This document shows positions 34,921 through 43,160 of a stretch of 64,000 nt of DNA, piece after piece. Where the stretch lies: the NCBI RefSeq assembly GCF_005280735.1, contig NZ_CP040077.1, positions 620,001 through 684,000 on the forward strand, in the 5' to 3' direction. Source of the stretch: Trinickia violacea (lineage in GTDB: Bacteria; Pseudomonadota; Gammaproteobacteria; Burkholderiales; Burkholderiaceae). Position 1 is the first letter of the stretch. Each line of letters starts with the position of its first letter. Both the position numbers and the translations under genes were made by a program. The notes beneath the pieces are model-generated. The model was not told the DNA's origin and did not search any database. It worked only from the letters and a program-made list of their open reading frames with translations.

Positions 34921-35046
34921 TGCAGATAGTCACGTCCGTCTCGCTTGCGGCGTGCGGCTCAATGCTGCGCGGCGCGTGCGTCGTTCTGTCTGTTTGCAAT
35001 GCCCTGGAACGTTTTTCGCCCATTCTCATTGCGAGGAGCGTTTCAC

Positions 35047-35748
35047 ATGTCTCAATCTGCTGTTTCCACGGCGTTCGCCGAACTTCCGCTGCTGTCCACC
35101 GAAGCCGTTCCGCCGCGCATCGACGCCGCGCTCAAAGCGCTGCGCGAAGGCCGCGCCGTCGTGCTGCAAGACGATCACGACCGCGAGAACGAAGCCGACC
35201 TGATCGTCGCCGCCGAGCGGCTCACGGTCGAAACGATGGCGCTCTTGATCCGCGAATGCAGCGGCATCGTGTGCCTGTGCCTGCCCGACGACAAGATCCG
35301 CGCGCTCGAATTGCCGCCGATGGTCGCGCAAAACGAAAGCCGTCACGGCACGGCGTTCACGGTCTCGATCGAGGCGCGCCACGGCGTGAGCACGGGCGTC
35401 TCGGCCGCGGACCGCGTCACGACGATCCGCGCCGCGATCGCCGACGACGCGAAGCCCGCCGATATCGTCCGTCCTGGCCACGTGTTCCCGCTGCGCGCCG
35501 CACACGGCGGCGTGCTGACGCGTCGCGGACACACCGAAGGCACGGTCGATCTCGCGATTCTCGCGGGCTTGAAGCCGGCCGGCGTGTTATGCGAATTGAT
35601 GAATCCGGATGGGACGATGACGCGCGGCGCAGATGTCGAGCGTTTCGCGGCGAAGCACGATCTGCCGATGCTGACGATTGCCGAACTGGTGGAATTCCGC
35701 ACCGCGCTGGCGGCTGCGGCGAGCGAGTGTGTCGCCGACGCGGTTTGA
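35047..35748 (+). CDS. ribB: 3,4-dihydroxy-2-butanone-4-phosphate synthase
   Basis: A 233-residue stand-alone enzyme that converts ribulose-5-phosphate to the four-carbon precursor of riboflavin. DDHDRENEADLI holds the acidic metal-binding residues, RHGVSTGVSAADR and RRGHTEGTVDLA the substrate-binding blocks. It lacks a GTP cyclohydrolase II half, so it is the single-domain form. The start (MSQSAVSTAF) follows GAGGAG at good spacing; an earlier in-frame codon lies in the riboswitch expression platform and is rejected. Expression should fall when FMN is plentiful. Confidence 0.95.
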   Translation: MSQSAVSTAFAELPLLSTEAVPPRIDAALKALREGRAVVLQDDHDRENEADLIVAAERLTVETMALLIRECSGIVCLCLPDDKIRALELPPMVAQNESRHGTAFTVSIEARHGVSTGVSAADRVTTIRAAIADDAKPADIVRPGHVFPLRAAHGGVLTRRGHTEGTVDLAILAGLKPAGVLCELMNPDGTMTRGADVERFAAKHDLPMLTIAELVEFRTALAAAASECVADAV

Positions 35749-35867
35749 CGCTAAGCGATGGGTCTGCCGACGGGCTTTGAAAACGCTCGTCGGCAGCCGG
35801 TACAAATACGACGCAAGAAGCGAGCGGCGGTTAATGCCCGCTGCGGCCCGCTACGGCCCGCTACGAC

Positions 35868-36554
35868 TTACGACTGCACATCCCCGAACTCCCCGCGCGC
35901 CCCGGCGGCGACGAGTTCCGGCAACTGCTCCATTCGCTCCATGATGCGAGTCACGCCGAGACTGCGCAGCACCTCGGCATAGCCATCGGGAATATGGCTC
36001 GCGCCGACGAACGCGATCGTCTTCATGCCCGCCGCGCGTGCCGCGTGCAGGCCCGACACGCTGTCTTCCACGACCACGCAGCGCGCCGGCTCGATGCCCA
36101 ATTGCTGCGCGGCATAGAGATACACATCGGGAAACGGCTTGGGCCGCGCGACCTGTTCGGCGCTGAACACGCGCGGGCCGAAGACGTCGGTGAGCCCGGC
36201 GCGCTTGAGCGACGCGCCGACCCGCGCGAGGCGGCTGTTCGACACGACCGCGGCGGGCAGCGTCACGCGGTGCAGCGCATCGCGCACGCCGGCGATCGGG
36301 CCGAGCGACTTCGCGAGCGCGGCTTCGATATTGCGGTCGATCGTATCGAGGAAATCGGCGGGCATCGTGATGCCGAATTTCGTTTCGAGGCTCGCGAGAA
36401 AGCGTGAGGTCTGCTGACCGAACGCGGTTTTCGCGACCTCTTCGAAGTCGACGCCGGGAAAGGTGGCCGACAGCGTTTCGACGAGCACGCGATCGGCGAT
36501 GATTTCGCTGTCGACGAGCACGCCGTCGCAGTCACAGATGAGATGGTCGAGCAT
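35868..36554 (-). CDS. HAD-superfamily phosphatase, beta-phosphoglucomutase-like subgroup
   Basis: A 228-residue hydrolase. The nucleophile motif is LICDCDGVLVDSE with D8 and D10, the motif II region is AAVVSNSRLARVG, and the lysine plus distal acids are in RPKPFPDVYLYAA and VVEDSVSGLHAARAAGM. The layout matches sugar-phosphate phosphatases of the YieH/GS1 group. The substrate is unknown. The start at ATG 36554 fits the family; the longer reading frame upstream is not conserved-looking. Confidence 0.9.
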   Translation of the reverse strand: MLDHLICDCDGVLVDSEIIADRVLVETLSATFPGVDFEEVAKTAFGQQTSRFLASLETKFGITMPADFLDTIDRNIEAALAKSLGPIAGVRDALHRVTLPAAVVSNSRLARVGASLKRAGLTDVFGPRVFSAEQVARPKPFPDVYLYAAQQLGIEPARCVVVEDSVSGLHAARAAGMKTIAFVGASHIPDGYAEVLRSLGVTRIMERMEQLPELVAAGARGEFGDVQS

Positions 36555-36716
36555 GGGAGCCAAGCGAGAGTGCGGCGCAGCGTTTTGAATTGACGAAAGC
36601 CCGCGTTTATCCGCAACTTTGCGGGCTTTCCGTCCGAAAGCATCATGATACGTGCATTGCCGCCGCGCCAAAACTCCCGATCGCGCGATTTATGCTCAAC
36701 GAGTGTTGCGTGTGCC

Positions 36717-37424
36717 TCAATGCACGTGGGCGTAGAACAGCGCGGCCATCGCGCCGCCCGCGAGCGGCCCGGCGACCGGAATCCACGAGTAGCGCCAATC
36801 GCTGTCGCGCTTGCCGGGAATCGGCAGCAGCGCGTGCATGAGACGCGGTGCGAGATCGCGCGCGGGGCTCATCGCGTAGCCGGTCGGGCCGCCGAGCGAG
36901 ATGCCGATGCCGAGCACGAGGAGGCCGACCGGCAGCGCGTCGAGCGAGCCGAGGCCCACTTGCGGCGACGCCAGATACAGCACGCCGAGAATCAACACGA
37001 ACGTACAGATCATTTCCGTCAGCACGTTGTGCGGCACGCTGCGGATGGCCGGCGCGGTGCAGAAGCACGCGAGTTTGAGATCGGCGTCTTCGGTGTTCGA
37101 AAAGTGCTGCCGATACGCGAGCCAGACGATGAAGGCGCCGAACATCCCGCCGAGCATCTGCGCGGCGATGTAGCCGCCGACCTTGCTCCATGCGAACTTG
37201 CCGGCGAGCGCGAGGGCGATCGTGACGACCGGGTTCAAGTGCGCGCCGCTGAACGAGGCGGTCATGTAGACCGCGATGAACACGGCCATCGCCCAGCCCC
37301 AGACGATGACGATCAGATCCGCGCCTTTGCCTTTCGTGCGCGCGAGCAGGACGTTGGCGACCGCGCCGTTGCCTAGCAGAACCAGCACGGCCGTGCCGAT
37401 GAATTCCGCGATATAAGGGGACAT
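36717..37424 (-). CDS. glpF: Glycerol uptake facilitator (aquaglyceroporin)
   Basis: A 235-residue, six-helix inner-membrane channel for glycerol. The two half-helix motifs read GAHLNPVVT and MSPARDLAPR, so the usual NPA boxes are NPV and SPA; the arginine of the selectivity filter after the second box is kept. Context makes the assignment firm: it follows glpK and glpD on the same strand. The last gene of the glycerol operon in this direction, 113 bases after glpK, with a hairpin in between. Confidence 0.93.
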   Translation of the reverse strand: MSPYIAEFIGTAVLVLLGNGAVANVLLARTKGKGADLIVIVWGWAMAVFIAVYMTASFSGAHLNPVVTIALALAGKFAWSKVGGYIAAQMLGGMFGAFIVWLAYRQHFSNTEDADLKLACFCTAPAIRSVPHNVLTEMICTFVLILGVLYLASPQVGLGSLDALPVGLLVLGIGISLGGPTGYAMSPARDLAPRLMHALLPIPGKRDSDWRYSWIPVAGPLAGGAMAALFYAHVH

Positions 37425-37451
37425 TGCTTTGTTCTCCAAAAGATTTTTCTT

Positions 37452-37476
37452 GCGAACCCGGCGATGCCGGGCTCGC
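37452..37476 (-). other. Intercistronic hairpin between glpK and glpF
   Basis: Eleven-base arms at 37452-37462 and 37466-37476 pair with a three-base loop. On the minus strand, the glp mRNA, the one imperfect position is a G-U wobble, whereas on the plus strand it would be an A-C mismatch, so the structure is favoured in the glp transcript. It may protect or process mRNA between the two cistrons. Confidence 0.5.
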
Positions 37477-37537
37477 TTTTGTTTCGTATCGGGAGTGGCT
37501 CGAATGGCGGCCTGGTCCGCCATTCGCGTCGGTTGCG

Positions 37538-39037
37538 TCAGTTCGAATCGGCCCAGGCTTTCGCCGCGGTGACCGCCCGCTGCCAGCCGGCCAGGCACTG
37601 CGCGACTTCGCGTTGCTCCAGCTTCGGCGAGAAGCGCTTGTCGAGCTGCCATTGGCTTTGCAGTTCGCCGACGTCCTTCCAGTAGCCCACGGCGAGACCG
37701 GCCAGATACGCCGCGCCGAGCGCCGTCGTTTCGCTGACTTGCGGACGCACCGCATCGACGCCGAGGATCTCGGCCTGGAATTGCATCAGCAGGTTGTTCG
37801 CGCAAGCGCCGCCGTCCACGCGCAATTCGCCGACGCGAATGCCCGAATCGGCTTCCATCGCTTTGAGCACATCCACCGATTGATAGGCAATCGACTCGAG
37901 CGCCGCGCGCGCGATATGCGCGTCGGTCGTGCCGCGCGTCACGCCGAACAGCGTGCCGCGTGCGCGCGGGTTCCAGTGCGGCGCGCCGAGGCCGGCGAAC
38001 GCGGGCACGAGGTAGACGCCGTCGCTATGCGTGACGCGGGCTGCGAGCGCTTCGACGTCCGGCGCGCTCTTGATGATGCCGAGGCCGTCGCGCAGCCATT
38101 GCACGACCGCGCCCGCGATGAAGATGCTGCCTTCGAGCGCATAGTTGACCTCGTCGCCGATCTTCCACGCGAGCGTCGTGATGAGGTTGTTCTTCGATTC
38201 GATCGGCTTGTCGCCGGTGTTCATCATCAGGAAGCAGCCGGTGCCGTAGGTGTTCTTCACCATGCCGGACTTCGTGCACATCTGGCCGAAGAGGGCGGCG
38301 TGCTGGTCGCCCGCGATGCCGCCGATCGGAATCTTCGTGGCGAACACGGTGGTCACGGTCGAGCCGTAGATCTCCGACGAGCCGCGCACTTCCGGCAGCA
38401 TGCTGCGCGGGATGTCGAGCAACTCGAGCAGCTCGTCGTCCCACTTGAGCGTGTGGATGTTGAACAGCATCGTGCGCGACGCGTTGGTCACGTCCGTCAC
38501 GTGCAGCGCGTGCTTCGTGAGGTTCCAGACGAGCCAGCTATCCACCGTGCCGAACGCGAGGCGGCCTTGCTTGGCTTTTTCGCGCGCGCCTTCGACGTTG
38601 TCGAGAATCCAGCGGATCTTGGTCGCGGAAAAGTAGGCGTCGATCGGCAGGCCGGTCTTCGCGCGCACTTTGGCTTCGAGATCCTGCGCTTTCAGTTGAT
38701 CGCAGAAGTCGGCGGTGCGCCGGTCCTGCCAGACGATCGCGTTGTAGACCGGCTGGCCGGTTTCGCGGTCCCAGACGATGGTCGTCTCGCGCTGATTCGT
38801 GATGCCGATCGAGGCGATCGACGAGCCGTTCATGCCCGCGTGCGTCACGCACTCGGCCGCGACGCCGGCTTGCGTCGACCAGATTTCCCACGGGTCGTGC
38901 TCGACCCAGCCCGGCTGCGGATAGATCTGCCCAAATTCCTTTTGAGCGACGGATACGACACTGCCCTGCCGGTCGAACAGCATCGCTCGCGAGCTGGTGG
39001 TGCCCTGGTCGAGCGCTAGGATGTACTGATCCTGCAT
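37538..39037 (-). CDS. glpK: Glycerol kinase
   Basis: A 499-residue FGGY-family kinase making glycerol-3-phosphate. ILALDQGTTSSRAMLFD is the N-terminal phosphate-binding motif; GWVEHDPWEIW, GITNQRETTIVWD, NTYGTGCFLMMNTG and LRVDGGACANNLLMQFQ are family hallmarks. The ATG at 39037 has GGAGAAGAG upstream. The same frame stays open far upstream, into the antisense of glpD, but this is only an artefact of high GC. It sits between glpD and glpF. Confidence 0.97.
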   Translation of the reverse strand: MQDQYILALDQGTTSSRAMLFDRQGSVVSVAQKEFGQIYPQPGWVEHDPWEIWSTQAGVAAECVTHAGMNGSSIASIGITNQRETTIVWDRETGQPVYNAIVWQDRRTADFCDQLKAQDLEAKVRAKTGLPIDAYFSATKIRWILDNVEGAREKAKQGRLAFGTVDSWLVWNLTKHALHVTDVTNASRTMLFNIHTLKWDDELLELLDIPRSMLPEVRGSSEIYGSTVTTVFATKIPIGGIAGDQHAALFGQMCTKSGMVKNTYGTGCFLMMNTGDKPIESKNNLITTLAWKIGDEVNYALEGSIFIAGAVVQWLRDGLGIIKSAPDVEALAARVTHSDGVYLVPAFAGLGAPHWNPRARGTLFGVTRGTTDAHIARAALESIAYQSVDVLKAMEADSGIRVGELRVDGGACANNLLMQFQAEILGVDAVRPQVSETTALGAAYLAGLAVGYWKDVGELQSQWQLDKRFSPKLEQREVAQCLAGWQRAVTAAKAWADSN

Positions 39038-39183
39038 TGTCTCTTCTCCATGTGTAGTCGATTCGCCTCTGCGGACAGCGGGGCGATGGGGGTACAGCGT
39101 TTTTCTAAAGGGACTTCGGGGCTGCGGGTGCTGATGTGCTGCAAACGCGTCTAAAGCTGCATAACGCAATGTCGAAACGGTGT

Positions 39184-40773
39184 TCAGCCAGCCATGGGCG
39201 ACGCGGCGCGCGGTGCGCCGGGCGCAGGCGCCGCGGCGGCAACAGGCGCTTGAACGAACCATCGGTCGATATCGGCGCATACGGTGTCGAGCGTGCCCGC
39301 CTCGAGATGCAGGCCAAGCTTCGAGCGCCGCCACAACACATCTTGTGCGCTCTTCGCCCATTCGTTGTCGCGCAGGTAGCGCAATTCGCTTTCGTAAAGA
39401 CCCGGAGCGAATGCGCGGCCAAGGTCGGCCAGCGACTTCGCGTCGCCGATCACGCGCGCCGCGCGCGTGCCATACGAGCGCGCATAGCGGCGCGCGAGTT
39501 CGGCGGGCAGCCATGGGTGTTCCGCCGCGAAGCGCGCGGCGAACGGTTCGAACTTCGCCTGCGCGATGTCGCCGCCGGGCAGCGGCACGCGCGCGGTCCA
39601 CGCGTGCGCGTCGATGGCGAGCGCGCCGGTGAGGATGTCGGTGGCTTCTTCCGCGAGCTTGCGGAACGTCGTGATCTTGCCGCCGAACACCGACAGCAGC
39701 GGCGCCAGGCCGGGCTTCGCATCGAGTTCGAGCTTGTAGTCGCGCGTGACGGCGGAGGGGTTGTCGGCGCCTTCCTCTTCGAGCAGCGGACGCACGCCCG
39801 AGTATGTCCAGCAGACGTCTTGCGGCGAAATCCGGCGCTTGAAGTAGCGGTTGATCGATTCGCAGAGGTAGCGCGTTTCGTCTTCGGTGATCGCGACTTG
39901 GGCGGGGTCGCCGCGATATTCGATGTCGGTCGTGCCGATCAGCGTGTAGTCGTGTTCGTAGGGGATCGCGAAGATGATCCGCTTGTCGGGGTTCTGGAAG
40001 ATGTAGGCGTGATCGTGCTCGAACAGGCGCCGCGTGACGATGTGGCTGCCCTTGACGAGCCGCACGCTGTGCTGCGCTTCGCGCCCTAACGCGCCCGAAA
40101 GCAGCTGGCCGACCCACGGGCCCGCCGCGTTGGCGATCGCGCCGGCGCGGACGTCGATAAGCCGGGCGTCGCCACGCCTGCCGTCGTCCTTGGATTCGAG
40201 CTGCGCATGCCATTCGCCGCCCGCGCGCACGGCGCTCGCGAGCTTCGTGCGCGTCATGACGGTCGCGCCGCGTTCGGTTGCGTCGAGCGCATTCAGCACG
40301 ACGAGGCGCGCGTCGTCGACCCACCCGTCGGAATAGACGAAGCCGCGCTTGATCGAATCGACGAGCGGCGCGCCGGCAGGATGGCGGCGCATGTCGATGC
40401 CGCGCGAACCGGGCAGCAGTTCGCGCTTCGCCAGATGGTCATAAAGGAAGAGCCCGGCGCGGATCAGCCACGCGGGACGCAGGTTCGGCATGTGCGGCAT
40501 CACGAAGCGCAGCGGCCACATGATATGCGGCGCGGCGTAGAGGAGCGTCTCGCGTTCCTGCAACGCCTTTCTGACAAGACCGAACTCCTTGTACTCGAGG
40601 TAGCGCAGGCCGCCGTGAATCAGCTTCGTGCTCGATGACGACGTGTGCGCCGCCAGATCGTCCTGCTCGACGAGCAGCACCGAGAGGCCGCGCCCGGCCG
40701 CGTCGCGCGCGATGCCGGCGCCGTTGATCCCGCCGCCCACGACGAGCAAATCGTATCTCGTGCCTTGCGTCAC
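39184..40773 (-). CDS. glpD: Aerobic glycerol-3-phosphate dehydrogenase
   Basis: A 529-residue membrane-associated flavoenzyme that oxidises glycerol-3-phosphate to dihydroxyacetone phosphate and feeds the quinone pool. DLLVVGGGINGAGIARDAAG is the FAD-binding fold, and LIHGGLRYLE and GTTDIEYRGDP are GlpD signatures. I place the start at GTG 40773 with AGGGACAG upstream; no ATG stands near. The C-terminal tail is alanine/proline-rich (PVAAAAPAPGAPRAAS), longer than in E. coli. First gene of glpD-glpK-glpF. Confidence 0.95.
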   Translation of the reverse strand: MTQGTRYDLLVVGGGINGAGIARDAAGRGLSVLLVEQDDLAAHTSSSSTKLIHGGLRYLEYKEFGLVRKALQERETLLYAAPHIMWPLRFVMPHMPNLRPAWLIRAGLFLYDHLAKRELLPGSRGIDMRRHPAGAPLVDSIKRGFVYSDGWVDDARLVVLNALDATERGATVMTRTKLASAVRAGGEWHAQLESKDDGRRGDARLIDVRAGAIANAAGPWVGQLLSGALGREAQHSVRLVKGSHIVTRRLFEHDHAYIFQNPDKRIIFAIPYEHDYTLIGTTDIEYRGDPAQVAITEDETRYLCESINRYFKRRISPQDVCWTYSGVRPLLEEEGADNPSAVTRDYKLELDAKPGLAPLLSVFGGKITTFRKLAEEATDILTGALAIDAHAWTARVPLPGGDIAQAKFEPFAARFAAEHPWLPAELARRYARSYGTRAARVIGDAKSLADLGRAFAPGLYESELRYLRDNEWAKSAQDVLWRRSKLGLHLEAGTLDTVCADIDRWFVQAPVAAAAPAPGAPRAASPMAG

Positions 40774-40828
40774 TGACTCTGTCCCTTGAGTTTTAAGTTC
40801 GTCGATGGAAAATGAGACGAACCAAAAA

Positions 40829-40877
40829 TGTTCGTTTGCGAAATTTAGCGAACAAAATCGAAAAAGTAAAGTTCGAT
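40829..40877. promoter_or_regulatory. Candidate GlpR operator cluster between glpD and a lipoprotein gene
   Basis: TGTTCG (40829-40834) is mirrored by CGAAAT (40839-40844) and exactly by CGAACA (40849-40854), with GTTCGAT further on (40871-40877). These match the TTCG/CGAA half-sites of the DeoR-family GlpR operator known from E. coli. The stretch is strikingly AT-rich against its GC-rich surroundings. GlpR is encoded 1.3 kb upstream on the same strand as glpD. Confidence 0.6.
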
Positions 40878-40938
40878 ATTGGGTTCGGAAGATTCGAAAT
40901 CTGCCGCGCGCTATCATGGAAAAAATGGTGAGGTGGAC

Positions 40939-41322
40939 ATGCGTGGACTGTTGACGTTGGGTGCGGCGGCTAGTGCGGCGGCGCTGCTGGCCGGCTGCGT
41001 GGGAACGCCTAGTCTGAACGGCGGATTTGGCGCACCGTCGCTGGTCGCGTTGCAGGAAATGTGCGGCGCGCAGGCGGCGAACTACGGGGACGATGCGCAA
41101 CTCGTGTATTCGGCGCTCTTCGATGCGTACGTCGCGAGCCGCCACGGCAAGATCTCGAAGCCGGATTTCTGTGCGTTCCAGGCGTCGATTGCACAACACT
41201 ATGCGGCGCTCGGCTCCGGAGGCGGTGAAACGCGCGGCCAGTGGGCGACTTTCTTCAATGAACAGCGCGCCAAGGCGTTGAGCTGGCGGGCGGCCGTCGA
41301 TCCGACGTTGAGAAGCGGCTGA
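40939..41322 (+). CDS. Small putative lipoprotein
   Basis: A 127-residue exported protein. The signal peptide MRGLLTLGAAASAAALLAGC has a good lipobox (LAGC) with C20 as the lipid site; position +2 is valine, so outer-membrane sorting is possible. The mature part has two further cysteines (C41-like in EMCGAQ and one in DFCAFQ) and no family I recognise. The start at 40939 follows GAGG; it is divergent from glpD across the candidate GlpR region and may share its control. The first codons of the longer frame have no signal character. Confidence 0.75.
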   Translation: MRGLLTLGAAASAAALLAGCVGTPSLNGGFGAPSLVALQEMCGAQAANYGDDAQLVYSALFDAYVASRHGKISKPDFCAFQASIAQHYAALGSGGGETRGQWATFFNEQRAKALSWRAAVDPTLRSG

Positions 41323-41389
41323 GCAGACTAGCAGGGGTCTCGCGGGCGATTGTCGGCCGGAGCAGGGCCCGCGTCAGCGCAAGAATAGA

Positions 41390-41417
41390 AACGGGTCCGC
41401 GCAAGTGCGGACCCGTT
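41390..41417. terminator. Strong hairpin between convergent genes
   Basis: AACGGGTCCGC-type arms (41390-41400 and 41407-41417) pair perfectly over 11 bases with the loop GCAAGT. It lies between the lipoprotein gene (plus) and a small minus-strand gene, so it probably ends both. Uridine tracts are weak; the minus strand has TTTCTATTCTT a few bases on. Confidence 0.6.
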
Positions 41418-41514
41418 CGCGCTCGAAACGAATCTGAAGGTTGTGACAGGTCTTCGCACCGGCGGTGCGAAGACACATTTCGGATGCGCGGCCTTTCAAT
41501 CGTCGGCCGCGGAC

Positions 41515-41712
41515 TTAAGAAAAACGCTTGATCGCTTTGAGCGCGGAGTCGCCGTGCTCGGTGATGCGCCATTGCTGGAGGCCGGAGGCCAGATTCTCGA
41601 GCTGCACGAGCTGATGTTCGAGCAAAGCGTCGAGTTCTTCGCGGTCCATGTCGACCTGGTTGGGAGCATCCTTTACGAGCATCAATGTGGCGAATTCGTG
41701 CGGGCTCAGCAT
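41515..41712 (-). CDS. Small conserved-looking hypothetical protein
   Basis: A 65-residue protein without membrane segments, beginning MLSPHEFATLMLVKDAPNQVD and continuing with an acidic helix (REELDALLEHQLVQLE) and ITEHGDSALKAIKR, which resembles the wing of a small winged-helix fold. The start is selected from GGAGAG five bases upstream of ATG 41712, where two further in-frame ATGs precede it. Function unknown. The composition is balanced and coding-like. It stands alone between glpR and the terminator hairpin. Confidence 0.65.
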   Translation of the reverse strand: MLSPHEFATLMLVKDAPNQVDMDREELDALLEHQLVQLENLASGLQQWRITEHGDSALKAIKRFS

Positions 41713-42097
41713 CGTTCTCTCCATGGCAACCATAACTGTCAAGGAACCGGCAGCGTCTGCGGCCGGCGCGCGCTAACCTTTTGGGTCGGTGCGGAAAAAC
41801 TGCCACCTGTGGCGCTCGTTGGCGAGCGTCGGGGAACTGGAGTGTAGTCAAGCCCGCGTTCTTCTCCAAACAGCCTCGCGAAAATTTTCCATTTGACAAT
41901 TGAGCGCCCGAGAGGCGGTTGGGTCTCGGCGGCAAATCCTTGATTTCACTCGAGGTTTTGCGTGCGGTGCAGCACGCGGCGCGCGTGTTTCGGCGGCTTT
42001 GGCTAGGAGAATGGCTAAAACGCGCTTAGCACCTGGCGCGATTTTTCAGGGTGCGCGTGTGTGAGTACACGCTATTCAGCGGCTAAACCGGCACATG

Positions 42098-42877
42098 TCA
42101 TTCGGCTACGAATACCTGCGTACCGGCTTTCGCGAGCGTCTCTTCCATTTCGGGCGGCGTGGGTGCGTCCGTGAAGAGCGCGTCGATCTGATTCAGGTGC
42201 CCCTGGCGCACGAGGGCCGGGCGGCCGAATTTCGAATGGTCGGCGGCGAGATAGACGGTGCGCGCGTGTTCCATGATCGCTTCGGCCACGCGCACCTCGC
42301 GCGTGTCGAAATCGCGCAGCGTGCCGTCGGTCTCGATGCTCGACGTGCCGATGATCGCGAAATCGACCTTGAACTGCTTGATGAACTCGATCGCGAGCTC
42401 GCCGACGATGCCCTTGTCCCACGGACGCACGATGCCGCCCGTCACGAGCACCTCGCAGTCGGGGTAGCCGCTCATCATGTTCGCGACGTTCAGGTTGTTC
42501 GTGATGACGCGCAGACCGTGATGGCGGTTCAGCGCGCGCGCCACTTCCTCAGTCGTCGTGCCGAGGTTGATGAAGAGCGACGCCTGGTCGGGAATGTGCG
42601 TCGCGACCAGCGCGGCAATGCGGCGCTTTTCGTCATGGAACATCCGCTGGCGCGCGGCGTAGGAGACGTTCTCCGAGCTCGTCGGCAGGCTCGCGCCGCC
42701 GTGGTAGCGGCGCAGCAGGTTCATGTCCGCGAGCCAGTTGACGTCGCGCCGGATCGTCTGCGGCGTCACGTCGAAGTGGGCGGCGAGATCGTCGACGGTC
42801 ACGAAGCCGTCGCGCTGCACCCATTCGAGCAATTCCTGTTGACGCGCGTTGAGGGTCAGGCGTGGATCTCGGGTCAT
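42098..42877 (-). CDS. glpR: DeoR-family transcriptional repressor of glycerol metabolism
   Basis: A 259-residue repressor with an N-terminal winged helix (about residues 6-60, containing RDGFVTVDDLAAHFDVTPQTIRRD) and a sugar-phosphate-binding domain (NLGTTTEEVARAL ... VLVTGGIVRPWDKGIVGE ... AADHSKFGRPA). Glycerol-3-phosphate relieves repression in the known homologues. It is on the same strand as the glp operon but separated from glpD by two small genes, so it probably has its own promoter. Confidence 0.92.
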   Translation of the reverse strand: MTRDPRLTLNARQQELLEWVQRDGFVTVDDLAAHFDVTPQTIRRDVNWLADMNLLRRYHGGASLPTSSENVSYAARQRMFHDEKRRIAALVATHIPDQASLFINLGTTTEEVARALNRHHGLRVITNNLNVANMMSGYPDCEVLVTGGIVRPWDKGIVGELAIEFIKQFKVDFAIIGTSSIETDGTLRDFDTREVRVAEAIMEHARTVYLAADHSKFGRPALVRQGHLNQIDALFTDAPTPPEMEETLAKAGTQVFVAE

Positions 42878-43160
42878 GGTTTGGCGATCGGCGGCGCTTG
42901 GCACGCGGCGGTTGGAGTGAGCGTATTGTAAAACCTGCGGCGGCCCGCTCAGGCGGCTTCTGCGATGGATTGTCGCAATCGGGGCCATAGTATTCGGCCG
43001 GGGCCGCGTGGACCTGCCGGGCTGGCGAGGCGGCCTGGCGTGCCCGGTTTCATGGCAATCCGTGGCGTGAAAAGCGCGATTCCCGCCTTGTATTCATAAT
43101 GCAACTCTGCAGTCAGTCAGGCTTTTCCATCTCACCCGACATCCGCCGAGAGTTCACGAC

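Noticed and set aside
39038..40324. Upstream in-frame extension of glpK to 928 codons
   Set aside because: The added part is an arginine-rich shadow of glpD; the kinase family starts at 39037 with a good ribosome site.
41255..41935. A 226-codon minus-strand frame around the small gene at 41515
   Set aside because: It spans the strong terminator hairpin and is arginine/proline-rich; the 65-codon frame has the better start and composition.
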